Shown here: positions 44,901 to 51,785 of the stretch, piece by piece | How positions within the stretch are numbered: position 1 is the first letter of the stretch | Layout of the letters: each line of letters opens with the position of its first letter | Assembly: GCA_910586215.1 (NCBI GenBank) | Contig: CAJUGH010000022.1 | Coordinates: 8,568-72,567, forward strand | Source of the DNA: an uncultured Acetatifactor sp. | Lineage (GTDB): Bacteria; Bacillota; Clostridia; Lachnospirales; Lachnospiraceae | Reading direction: 5' to 3' | DNA: 64,000 bases | The notes under the pieces: generated by a model | What the model was told of the DNA's origin: nothing | Databases searched by the model: none | The model's input: only the letters and a program-made list of their open reading frames with translations | Translations under genes and position numbers: made by a program

Positions 44901-45059
44901 ACGGTGGAAAACATCAGTGTGGTGCTTTCCCAGCCAGGTGCGGCGGCAACAGGCACAGGACAGACGGAAGGTACCCGCACGGAGAATGCGCAACTCTATC
45001 AAGCGGCAAAGGTATTCCTGCAGGCTGTGCAGCAAGGAGATAGGAAGATGGAAGAATAA
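41967..45059 (+). CDS. DUF6240-type protein next to flagellin, possible FliK-like
   Basis: 1030 residues from ATG 41967, with AGGAGG a few bases upstream (an in-frame GTG at 41946 precedes that RBS and is rejected). Almost entirely helical with repeated TKENLDMV/TRENLEKA/TEENLDRL units (LT-x-ENL) around residues 170-300. This matches the DUF6240 family, often beside flagellar genes in Lachnospiraceae. The last 170 residues (LDVRGMQLLHKQLTVAGSLA, GVQMPQGGRAEARISLDQG) have the beta/alpha pattern of the FliK hook-length C-terminal domain, so a hook-length or export role is a reasonable guess. Next to flagellin 125 bp downstream. Confidence 0.65.
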   Translation: MRISFEQQRVPEAERTARQKSQAASEDPRPESVPGAVYGQAAGMENMMGNAGEKGKSLLQIQQDAGTADVDAQQDYMTVLSHNMSEEDYARLQEEGFDYKSMDPAQAVTILDKIKAELARSGQNIAGYTDDLDKEVLEAALGSQALAAAVADSFRQMDIPLTKENLDMVANAWNMAQELRPMGDGTRRYLIDNGMEAQIWNLYLAQNSGADAATGSGPRFYAQEVDGYYTPSGSGEGQAGLEAQIHRLLERSGRELTRENLEKASWLLDRGLPLTEENLDRLDELQQVELPLTEEVFAQAAASAIAEGGNPVQASLASGPEDPYQKAVRVAEYYQGDAAWEATLGDVTARRQLEEIRLRMTAEVNVKLIKSGFAIDTAPMEELVEALKQAEQELAAQYFPEDAGAVEKYRNYQTVNQVVADLPGLPARTLGTFLEGEQDPSLEAFHSQGKRDQESYEKARTSYETLMTAPRSDMGDSMKKAFSNVDDILRDLGLDAVEENRRAVRILAYNRMELNLENIERVQQADRQVQEVVEKMTPAATLKMIRDGINPLEKSFGELEAYFDSLPREYREESENYSRFLYGLEQNKAVTQEERESYIGIYRLLRQIEKSDGAAVGTLVNTQAELHFANLLSALRTGKARSLDQKVTDALGAVSKLVRKGETIPEQIARAFQGAAGSREADAPPQDMAENGDPWKAYYREELEQIREAASQADSQCMAMLQRGELPANADHMMAAVALQTGTGNLFALGTAGTRGTGSGQGTRMPGAASQDPSSGRNVTDAWESARKTAGAGGRTGSRVGGTPGGEDSYASGTAPSLSGESAEDLVSRAGEDGSRLWEMLDSREEFVQAYGILTAESVRMVEESTFSHMDTSLDVRGMQLLHKQLTVAGSLARQEEYFIPMYIGETLTRVHLTLDRGGDQKGSVSIGVQMPQGGRAEARISLDQGRLTGIFAGQTQEEVMKLQEVADTFEKEAGKSWTVENISVVLSQPGAAATGTGQTEGTRTENAQLYQAAKVFLQAVQQGDRKMEE

Positions 45060-45088
45060 GTCTGATGACTCTATTTTCCAATCAGCAA

Positions 45089-45141
45089 TTTGAGTCAGAG
45101 CCTCAAATATGCCTTGACCGCAGTGGGGAATTTCAAATTCC
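45089..45141 (+). promoter_or_regulatory. Flagellin leader with hairpin and dyad
   Basis: Upstream of the flagellin start lie a small stem TTTGAG/CTCAAA (45089-45107) and a perfect dyad GGAATTT-C-AAATTCC (45127-45141). No clear sigma-28 promoter was recognised. The RBS region CATGGAGGT contains the GGA core that CsrA recognises. Whether these form one regulatory leader is inferred. Confidence 0.4.
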
Positions 45142-45184
45142 TACCCGTGTCAACACAGTAAACTGCTCTGACATGGAGGTAAAG

Positions 45185-46348
45185 ATGAAAATTAACTATA
45201 ACGTATCAGCCATGCTTTCCAACAATGCGTTGTCCAACAATGACGACTTACTTGCACAGTCCTTACGGAGACTCTCCTCGGGGCTGAAGATCAACCGGGC
45301 CAAGGACAATCCGGCGGGGCTTGCCATGGCAAAGCGCATGAATGCCCAGATCGAAAGCCTCTCTGTGGCCAACCAGAATGCCAGCGATGGTGTGTCCATC
45401 ATCGAGACGGCAGACGGGGCCATGAATGAGATCAGTGAGATGCTGCAGCGCCTGAATGAACTGTCCATCAAGGCTGCCACAGGTACCTTGAGTGATAATG
45501 ACAGGAATGTGGTGCAGGAGGAAGTGGCAAAACTGAAGGACGAGATCACACGTATCACAGAGGTGACAGAGTTCAACGGCCAGCCTATCTTCGATGGGAC
45601 GTTTGCATTGAAAGGGTATACCGACAGGGTGGATGTGAAGGTGAATTCCTACTCCGAGGATACCCCGGCCAATAAGGTATATAACCTGAACCAGCTTGTG
45701 CTGAAGAAAGATACCCTGCCGGACGGCACGGAACAGATCACCGTGGACAGTGCCAGCAATCCCCTGGGCCCGGACTTCCCGGAGGATGTGGTGGCCACAG
45801 TGAAGGATAACCTGGTGACCCTCAGCAATTCATCGGGTTTTGAGATCAAGCTGGATGTGACCAGGGGGGATTTCCAGCCCAATCCATCGGCGCCGGCGGG
45901 TACCACCGCAACGGAACTTGACCTGGCCGGACTGGCCATTCAAGTCACAGGGATCGGTGACATGCGGCTGCAGGTAGGTGCCAACGAGGGACAGGTGATG
46001 GAGATTGATATCCCTGCTGTTACCCTGCAGAACATGGGAATTGACAAAATAGACGTGTCTACCAAGGAAGGGGCACTGGACTCCATTGACCGGGTGGACG
46101 GCGCCATCCAGTACCTGTCCAGGGTGCGCGGACGGTTGGGTGCCTACCAGAACAGGCTGGAATCCACCATCAACAGTCTGGATGTTACCTCGGAGAATAT
46201 GACAGCCTCCTATTCCAGGATCATGGACGTGGATATGGCAGAGGAAATGACCAATTACACCACCTACCAGATCCTGACCCAGGCAGGAACCTCCATGCTG
46301 GCCCAGGCCAATGAGAGACCTTCCCAGGTACTGCAGCTTCTCCAATAA
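45185..46348 (+). CDS. fliC: Flagellin
   Basis: 388 residues. Classical D0/D1 ends: MKINYNVSAMLSNNAL at the start, SLRRLSSGLKINRAKDNPAG and QIESLSVANQNASDGVSIIE; at the C-terminus SVTSENMTASYSRIMDVDMA-like text (DVTSENMTASYSRIMDVDMA), then EEMTNYTTYQILTQAGTSML and QANERPSQVLQLL. A short central D2-like domain lies at about 160-300. ATG 45185 is set by TGGAGGTAAAG immediately before it. An in-frame frame open to 45065 is untranslated leader. FliS follows, as usual. Forms the filament outside the cell. Confidence 0.95.
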   Translation: MKINYNVSAMLSNNALSNNDDLLAQSLRRLSSGLKINRAKDNPAGLAMAKRMNAQIESLSVANQNASDGVSIIETADGAMNEISEMLQRLNELSIKAATGTLSDNDRNVVQEEVAKLKDEITRITEVTEFNGQPIFDGTFALKGYTDRVDVKVNSYSEDTPANKVYNLNQLVLKKDTLPDGTEQITVDSASNPLGPDFPEDVVATVKDNLVTLSNSSGFEIKLDVTRGDFQPNPSAPAGTTATELDLAGLAIQVTGIGDMRLQVGANEGQVMEIDIPAVTLQNMGIDKIDVSTKEGALDSIDRVDGAIQYLSRVRGRLGAYQNRLESTINSLDVTSENMTASYSRIMDVDMAEEMTNYTTYQILTQAGTSMLAQANERPSQVLQLLQ

Positions 46349-46350
46349 GA

Positions 46351-46378
46351 GGGAATGCCTCTTTGGGGCATTCATCCC
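46351..46378 (+). terminator. Hairpin between flagellin and fliS
   Basis: GGGAATGCC...GGCATTC with a T-rich loop and no T tract. It may attenuate readthrough so that flagellin exceeds FliS. Confidence 0.45.
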
Positions 46379-46450
46379 AGTTCCGGGCGGTTCTGGAATG
46401 GAGGGCGACGGGCCTGGTTGTTTTTAAGGCTGTAAAAGAGGAGGAATGGC

Positions 46451-46927
46451 ATGACGCGGGAGGAGAAACAACAGTTTACTTTCAGGATCACCCAGGCGAA
46501 TCCAACGCAGATGGTGGTCATCCTGTATGAAATGCTTCTGTACTATCTGGCAGAGGCGAAAGCAGCAGTGGACGGGGCAGATGTGCAGGCCCTGCACAAG
46601 GCGGTCCGTTGTGCCAGGGGCTGTCTGAACGAACTGATCCAGTCCCTTCACATGGAATACGAACCGGCACCGGCCTTGATGCGGCTCTATCTGTTCTGTC
46701 TGCGGCGTCTGGCCATAGGGGATGTGCGGTGCCAGGCAGAACCGTTCCAGGAGATTACACAGGTGATAGAGCCGCTCCGGGATGCCTATGGGAAGATTGC
46801 GGAGACCAACCCGGCAGGGCCGGTGATGGGCAATTCCCAGGCAGTCTATGCAGGACTGACCTATGGAAGGAACACTTTAACCGAAAACATGGCTGACCAG
46901 GGCGCGAATCGGGGAATGTACGCTTAA
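46451..46927 (+). CDS. fliS: Flagellar export chaperone FliS
   Basis: 158 residues. Four-helix bundle chaperone that keeps flagellin unpolymerised in the cytosol. FRITQANPTQMVVILYEMLL at the start and ALHKAVRCARGCLNELIQSL in helix 2 match FliS. The C-terminus extends past the usual length (about 125-135), and the 3' 51 bp overlap the converging yaaL gene. RBS GAGGAGG precedes ATG. Confidence 0.88.
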   Translation: MTREEKQQFTFRITQANPTQMVVILYEMLLYYLAEAKAAVDGADVQALHKAVRCARGCLNELIQSLHMEYEPAPALMRLYLFCLRRLAIGDVRCQAEPFQEITQVIEPLRDAYGKIAETNPAGPVMGNSQAVYAGLTYGRNTLTENMADQGANRGMYA

Positions 46928-47173
46928 GGGTTCCTGTTCCACGGCGGCTTCCAGGGTAGCCAGGTCGGTCAAGTGTTTGTATCTTTTCTGAAGTGCATTG
47001 ATTTCATAAATATAGCTGTCGATCAGATCCGTTTCGGTGGCATTGTCAAAACCCGCATAGGCCAGGTTCAAGGCCTGGCGGGTTTTCTCTATGGAATCCT
47101 GCAGGGTGATGGGGGAGTAGTCTTCCCCCACCGGACTAGAGCTGTCCATTTTCTGGTTAAAATACATTTTCAT
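46877..47173 (-). CDS. yaaL: YaaL family (DUF2508) protein
   Basis: 98 residues from ATG 47173 (AAGGAA seven bases upstream). SIEKTRQALNLAYAGFDNAT and LIDSYIYEINALQKRYKHL fit DUF2508/YaaL, small helical proteins that sit beside bofA in B. subtilis. The role is unknown. Here it converges on fliS with a 51-bp overlap of the coding ends, and bofA is divergent at 47528, so the usual tandem order is rearranged. Confidence 0.75.
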   Translation of the reverse strand: MKMYFNQKMDSSSPVGEDYSPITLQDSIEKTRQALNLAYAGFDNATETDLIDSYIYEINALQKRYKHLTDLATLEAAVEQEPLSVHSPIRALVSHVFG

Positions 47174-47527
47174 AGAAGATTCCTTTCCGGCTGCCGCAAA
47201 TGCACCCCATGAGATGAAGCTGTCCATACCGTTAGGGACAGATGTAAGCGTAGGCAACAGTTCAGAAACGGCCTGGACTGTTACAGGTATGGTGTGCCTG
47301 GCTGTTTGACTATGTTGTTACAAGTATAGACATGGGGCAAGAAAAATATTCCAGCTTATTTACAAATAATTCCAATTGTGCGGTTGGACGCTTCTGGGAG
47401 CATACAACCCAACTCCCATATTCGCAAAACCCGCACTTATGCGCCTTGGTGTCTGCTGAGCATCCGCGTTTTGCATATTTTCCAAAGCTGTCTCATATGG
47501 TATAACAAAGAAGTGCAAGGACGACTT
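47174..47527. other. Intergenic region between yaaL and bofA
   Basis: 354 bp with no convincing gene. It holds an inverted AACAGTT/ACTGTTAC pair near 47256-47284 and an ATGCTCAGCA-like segment on the minus strand near 47460 that also occurs in the 9810-10030 element. A TATAAC hexamer near 47501 could be the bofA -10 box. Confidence 0.45.
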
Positions 47528-47803
47528 ATGTTGGGGGAATGGCTAGGAACCGGGACTGTAGTGGCTGTATGCGTGGTAGTAGTGATATTTGGGGCATTGA
47601 GAAGAAAGATGGAATGGCTCCTCAATGTGTTGATGCGGGGGATACTGGGGGTCATTGCCATGTATTTTATCAACCAGGCCCTGGCAGAAGCAGGATTTTC
47701 ACTGGGGGTGGGGATAAACCCAATTACGGTATTGACATCCGGAATCCTTGGATTACCGGGGCTTGCGGCCCTTTATGGAATCGGAATCTATAAGTTTTTG
47801 TAG
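47528..47803 (+). CDS. bofA: BofA-like pro-sigma-K processing inhibitor
   Basis: 91 residues, ATG 47528 with AAGGACG upstream. Two or three hydrophobic segments and the conserved end NPITVLTSGILGLPGLAALY mark the BofA family. In Bacillus, BofA holds the SpoIVFB protease inactive until the forespore signal arrives. Many Clostridia keep BofA even when sigma-K control differs. Its presence supports a spore-forming organism. Confidence 0.88.
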   Translation: MLGEWLGTGTVVAVCVVVVIFGALRRKMEWLLNVLMRGILGVIAMYFINQALAEAGFSLGVGINPITVLTSGILGLPGLAALYGIGIYKFL

Positions 47804-47839
47804 GATTTTTACAATTATTCATTGTTTTATTTAAGGCCC

Positions 47840-47868
47840 TTGCAATTGTAGTTGATATGGGCTATAAT
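47840..47868 (+). promoter_or_regulatory. Sigma-A promoter of the Tad pilus operon
   Basis: TTGCAA, 17 bases, TATAAT, followed by a leader of about 107 bases before the first gene. I see no recognisable cyclic-di-GMP riboswitch in that leader. Confidence 0.7.
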
Positions 47869-47981
47869 TCGTTTACATTCTTCAAGACAGGTTCAGACAG
47901 ATCAGAGAGAATCAGGTGTATCACCGGGCAGAAGTCGCCCTGTAAATTCGACTTAATATATGGGACAAAGGAGATGATGCG

Positions 47982-48485
47982 TTGATTGCCGTATGTGTAT
48001 TACTGGCTGTTGCCTGCGGCTATGATTATCGAAGCAAGAAGATACCCAATTACTTAATTATCCTGCTGGTGCTCTGGGGTGTGGGGTGGAGGATCCTCAC
48101 GGAAGGGGGCAGGGGGGCTTTCTCCTATCTGGGGGAAGCAGTCCTCATAATGGCAGTTCTGTACCCCCTTTTCAAGATTGGTACAGTGGGTGCAGGGGAT
48201 GTAAAGCTGTTGGGTGTGGCAGCAGGTTTCTTACCTTTTCATAAAATCTTTGTTTTCTTATTTGTTTCATTGCTGATCGCGGCATTTTTTTCATTGGTGA
48301 AGCTGTGGAAGGAAAAATATTTTCTGGAACGGATGCATTATTTGCTTTCTTATGTGGCAGAAGTGGTTAGAAGCGGAAACTGGCGCCTATATCTGGAGAA
48401 CAGACAGGAGAGGGCCAGAGCGGGAATCTGTCTCTCCGGGCCGGTGCTGCTAGGGCTGCTGCTCTACCTGGGAGGTGCTTATTGA
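47982..48485 (+). CDS. tadV: Prepilin peptidase, A24 family (TadV-like)
   Basis: 167 residues, TTG start with AAAGGAG upstream. A membrane aspartic protease that removes the leader peptide of Flp pilin and pseudopilins. Catalytic Asp residues are in YDYRSKKIPN and GAGDVKLLG. Four or five membrane helices. First gene of the Tad operon; its stop overlaps the next start (TTGA). Confidence 0.88.
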   Translation: MIAVCVLLAVACGYDYRSKKIPNYLIILLVLWGVGWRILTEGGRGAFSYLGEAVLIMAVLYPLFKIGTVGAGDVKLLGVAAGFLPFHKIFVFLFVSLLIAAFFSLVKLWKEKYFLERMHYLLSYVAEVVRSGNWRLYLENRQERARAGICLSGPVLLGLLLYLGGAY

Positions 48486-49498
48486 AGGAATCGGTTGGAA
48501 AGGTCATGGTGCTGTGTGACACGGAGGAGGAATACGCACAGCTCATGACAGAATATTTGCGGCGGCACAAGAATGTGCCATGGGATGTCCATACCTACAC
48601 AGATATGGAAGAATTGTTCCAGAAGGAAGCCCCGTCCCCGGCCATGCTGGTGGTGGCAGAGTCTGCCTATACGGAGGCCCTCTGGAACTTACAGCCTGTA
48701 AGGCTGGTGGTGTTAAGCGAAACCGGGCTGCTGCGCTGGAAGAATCTGCACTATGTGGAGAAGTACCAGCAGGCAGAGAACGTGATAAAAAAGCTGCTGG
48801 AGATATATATGGAGATAGCAGACACAGGCCTGGCCAGGCTTTCGGTGGGATGCAGGACGGTGTTTGTGGGCAATTATTCCCCGGTACACAGGAGCATGCA
48901 GACTTCCCTGGCCTTAAGCCTTGGCCAGCTCCTGGCCCGCAGGCACCCTACCCTCTACCTGAACTTTGAACATTTTGCCGGGTTTCCCCAGCTTGTAGCC
49001 CAGGGACAAGCCCTTGACATGGCAGATCTTCTCTATTTCCTGAATGCCCAGAAGGAAAGGTTCCAGTTAAGGCTCCAGAGTATGCTGAAACAAATCGGGA
49101 ACCTGGACTATGTCCCGCCCATGAAGTCGGGCCAGAACCTGCTGACCGTGACGACCCAGGAGTGGCTGGGGCTGTTCCAGAAGATCGGGGAACTGGGGAC
49201 TTATGAATATGTGATCCTGGATCTGAGCGAGAGCATGCAGGGCCTGTTTGAGATACTTCGTCTATGCGCCAGGGTTTATACCACCATACGGGAGGACCGC
49301 ATTGCGCAGTGTAAACTGCTACAGTATGAGCACCTTCTGGGACTGTGCGAGTATGGGGACGTACTGGAGAAGACACAGCGGTTGAACCTGCCTCGCATCC
49401 GCAGGCTGCCGGAAGACCTGGAGCAACTGACCAAGGGGGATCTGGCAGCCCTGGCAGAGGAATTGATTGCAGAGTTGGAAGGGGCGGGGGAACAGTGA
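48482..49498 (+). CDS. tadZ: TadZ/CpaE-like pilus localisation protein without a canonical P-loop
   Basis: 338 residues, TTG start overlapping the previous stop, with GGGAGG upstream. A receiver-like N-terminus to about 110 and a MinD/ParA-like fold after it (YVILDLSESMQGLFEILRL, as in Walker B regions). The position of the P-loop reads FVGNYSPVHRSMQTSLAL, with no GK[ST]. TadZ places the pilus machine at the pole. This family is known to diverge at the nucleotide site, so it may still bind ATP. Confidence 0.75.
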   Translation: MKESVGKVMVLCDTEEEYAQLMTEYLRRHKNVPWDVHTYTDMEELFQKEAPSPAMLVVAESAYTEALWNLQPVRLVVLSETGLLRWKNLHYVEKYQQAENVIKKLLEIYMEIADTGLARLSVGCRTVFVGNYSPVHRSMQTSLALSLGQLLARRHPTLYLNFEHFAGFPQLVAQGQALDMADLLYFLNAQKERFQLRLQSMLKQIGNLDYVPPMKSGQNLLTVTTQEWLGLFQKIGELGTYEYVILDLSESMQGLFEILRLCARVYTTIREDRIAQCKLLQYEHLLGLCEYGDVLEKTQRLNLPRIRRLPEDLEQLTKGDLAALAEELIAELEGAGEQ

Positions 49499-49685
49499 AA
49501 GGACAGAGGGGCGGTGAAAGGACGGGGGATGGTGAAAGGGCAAGGGATACCAGTCTATGTAAGTTTTTAGGAAAGCTGCAGGGCATATGTATTTTTGGAA
49601 TGTCCGGGAAAGGAAAGGTATCAGATGCGGAAGGTACCAGTCTTTGGAGGAATTTTGAGGATAACCGGGGGCAGGAAGGGACGGG

Positions 49686-50903
49686 ATGGAATACACGGAA
49701 TGGAAGCGGGAGCTTCGCGGGAAGATCCAGGAGAGGATGGATTATAGGAAGGATTACACGGACGAAGAGGTGGGAGATGCCATAGACGAAGTGATGCTTG
49801 CAGAGGAAAAACTGGCCCTGTGTCCTGTTGTCATGCGCAGACGGCTGAAGAAGGAATTGTTTGACTCCCTGCGGAGACTGGATATCTTGCAGATCTTTGT
49901 GGAGGACAGGACTGTAACAGAGATCATGATCAATGGCAAGGACCATATCTTTGTGGAGCGGGAGGGCAGACTACAGGAACTGGATATGGGATTTGAATCT
50001 GAGGAGAAACTCACGGATGTGATCCAGCAGATTGTAGCAGGCTGTAACCGGGTGGTGAACGAGGCATCCCCCATTGTGGACGCCAGGCTGGCAGGAGGCT
50101 CCAGGGTGAATATTGTCATGAAGCCGGTGGCATTGAACGGCCCTATAGTGACCATACGGCGCTTCCCGGAGAAGCCCATTACCATGGAATATCTGCTGCG
50201 GTACGGTTCCATTTCCCCGGAGGCCGCCAGATTCCTGGAGAGGCTGGTCAAAGCGAAATACAATATTTTTGTCAGCGGCGGTACAGGAAGTGGTAAGACG
50301 ACTTTTCTGAATGTACTGTCCCAGTATATTTCCCCGGAGGAACGGGTCATTACCATTGAGGACAGTGCAGAATTACAGCTTCAGGATCTGCCCAACCTGG
50401 TAAGCCTGGAGACCCGGAATGGAAATGCGGAAGGCTGCAGGGAGATTACCATCCGGGAACTGATCCGGACATCACTTCGCATGAGGCCGGACAGAATTAT
50501 TACGGGCGAGGTGAGGGGTGCCGAAGCCATAGACATGCTCCAGTGCATGAACACTGGCCATGACGGCAGTATGTCCACCGGCCATGCGAACAGTGCCAGG
50601 GACATGCTTTTCCGCCTGGAGAATATGGTACTTATGGGAATGGAGTTACCCCTGCAGGCTGTGCGGCAGCAGATTGCCTCCGGGGTGGATGTGATCGTCC
50701 ATCTGGGAAGGCTTCGGGACAGATCCAGGAAAGTGCTGGAGATTGTGGAGGTAACAGGATGCCGGGAGGGGGATATCTGCCTCAATACCTTGTATGCCTA
50801 TGAGGAGACTGGGGAGGACGGGCAGGGAAACATTGTGGGCAGGTTGCAGGAAAGGGGACAACTTAGAAATGAGGAAAAACTCAAGGCCGCAGGACTATCG
50901 TAA
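49686..50903 (+). CDS. tadA: TadA/CpaF pilus assembly ATPase
   Basis: 405 residues. VirB11/GspE-type hexameric ATPase driving pilus extension and retraction. Walker A GGTGSGKTTFLNVL near 198, Asp box TIEDSAELQLQ, Walker B region IITGEVRGAEAIDMLQCMNT and His box GSMSTGHANSARD are all complete. Start at ATG 49686, 187 bp after tadZ. The gap contains short purine-rich sequence and no separate gene. Confidence 0.93.
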   Translation: MEYTEWKRELRGKIQERMDYRKDYTDEEVGDAIDEVMLAEEKLALCPVVMRRRLKKELFDSLRRLDILQIFVEDRTVTEIMINGKDHIFVEREGRLQELDMGFESEEKLTDVIQQIVAGCNRVVNEASPIVDARLAGGSRVNIVMKPVALNGPIVTIRRFPEKPITMEYLLRYGSISPEAARFLERLVKAKYNIFVSGGTGSGKTTFLNVLSQYISPEERVITIEDSAELQLQDLPNLVSLETRNGNAEGCREITIRELIRTSLRMRPDRIITGEVRGAEAIDMLQCMNTGHDGSMSTGHANSARDMLFRLENMVLMGMELPLQAVRQQIASGVDVIVHLGRLRDRSRKVLEIVEVTGCREGDICLNTLYAYEETGEDGQGNIVGRLQERGQLRNEEKLKAAGLS

Positions 50904-51642
50904 GTATCATATGGGGAAGAGGGAGTGTGCAGGGGCTTTGCTATTGTCTACAGGTGCAACGGGGATGCTGGCTTTTTTCTTCTATCGGAGCCTGTGGGCT
51001 GTGCTTCCCCTGTCTGGCGTGGGGCTGTTCTGTTTCCGTTGCCTTCTTAGGAAGAAGCGGAAGAAGATACGGGAGGAACTGGTGGCGCAGTTCAGGGAAG
51101 GAATCCTGGCAGTGGCTACCTTGCTCCAGGCAGGTTACTCCGCAGAAAATGCTTTTGTGGAATGCTATCAGGACATGGTACTGCTGTATGGGGAACATGG
51201 ACTTCTGTGCAGGGAACTGAGACTGGTCCGGCGGGGACTTTGCTTGAATGTGCCATTGGAAAGACTGCTGGAGGACTTTGCCGCAAGAAGCGGCTGTGAG
51301 GAGGTAGAGCAGTTTGCACAGGTCTTTGCATTGGCCAAAAGGAGCGGGGGAAATATGTCCCAGGTAATTAGAAATGCAGCGGAATTGATCGGAAAGCGGG
51401 TGGAACTGCGGCAGGAGATGAGAACCCTGTTGGGAGGGCGGAGGATGGAGTTGAATATTATGCGGGTGATGCCATTTGGGATCCTGTTATATGTGGGTCT
51501 GGGAAACCCCGGCTATTTTGCCCCGCTGTACCACAACCCACAGGGAATTGCGGTGATGAGCGGATGCCTCCTGGCTTATCTGACAGCGTACTTCCTGGGA
51601 GAGGAGGTGATGGACAGGATGGAAGCAGAGATGGCAGTGTGA
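50869..51642 (+). CDS. tadB: TadB-like pilus inner membrane platform protein
   Basis: 257 residues from ATG 50869, overlapping tadA by 35 bp. Two N-terminal membrane helices, a T2SSF/GspF domain (LVAQFREGILAVATLLQAGY, EQFAQVFALAKRSGGNMSQV) and two C-terminal helices. Forms the inner-membrane platform with TadC. A later in-frame ATG at 50911 is a possible alternative start. Confidence 0.85.
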   Translation: MRKNSRPQDYRKYHMGKRECAGALLLSTGATGMLAFFFYRSLWAVLPLSGVGLFCFRCLLRKKRKKIREELVAQFREGILAVATLLQAGYSAENAFVECYQDMVLLYGEHGLLCRELRLVRRGLCLNVPLERLLEDFAARSGCEEVEQFAQVFALAKRSGGNMSQVIRNAAELIGKRVELRQEMRTLLGGRRMELNIMRVMPFGILLYVGLGNPGYFAPLYHNPQGIAVMSGCLLAYLTAYFLGEEVMDRMEAEMAV

Positions 51643-51785
51643 AGAGAATGTCTAAGCCTGCAAAGAGGGGTATGCAAACACCACTTCTTAAGGTGTAATG
51701 CTGCCGGGATATTTGGAAAAGAGAGATGCGTATTCTCTGGGACTTAACAGTTCCTAAGACCCAGAGGGAAGGGTAGGAGGGGTAT

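Noticed and set aside
47880..47980. Possible cyclic-di-GMP riboswitch in the Tad operon leader
   Set aside because: I could not find the conserved GEMM core or tetraloop arrangement in this short leader.
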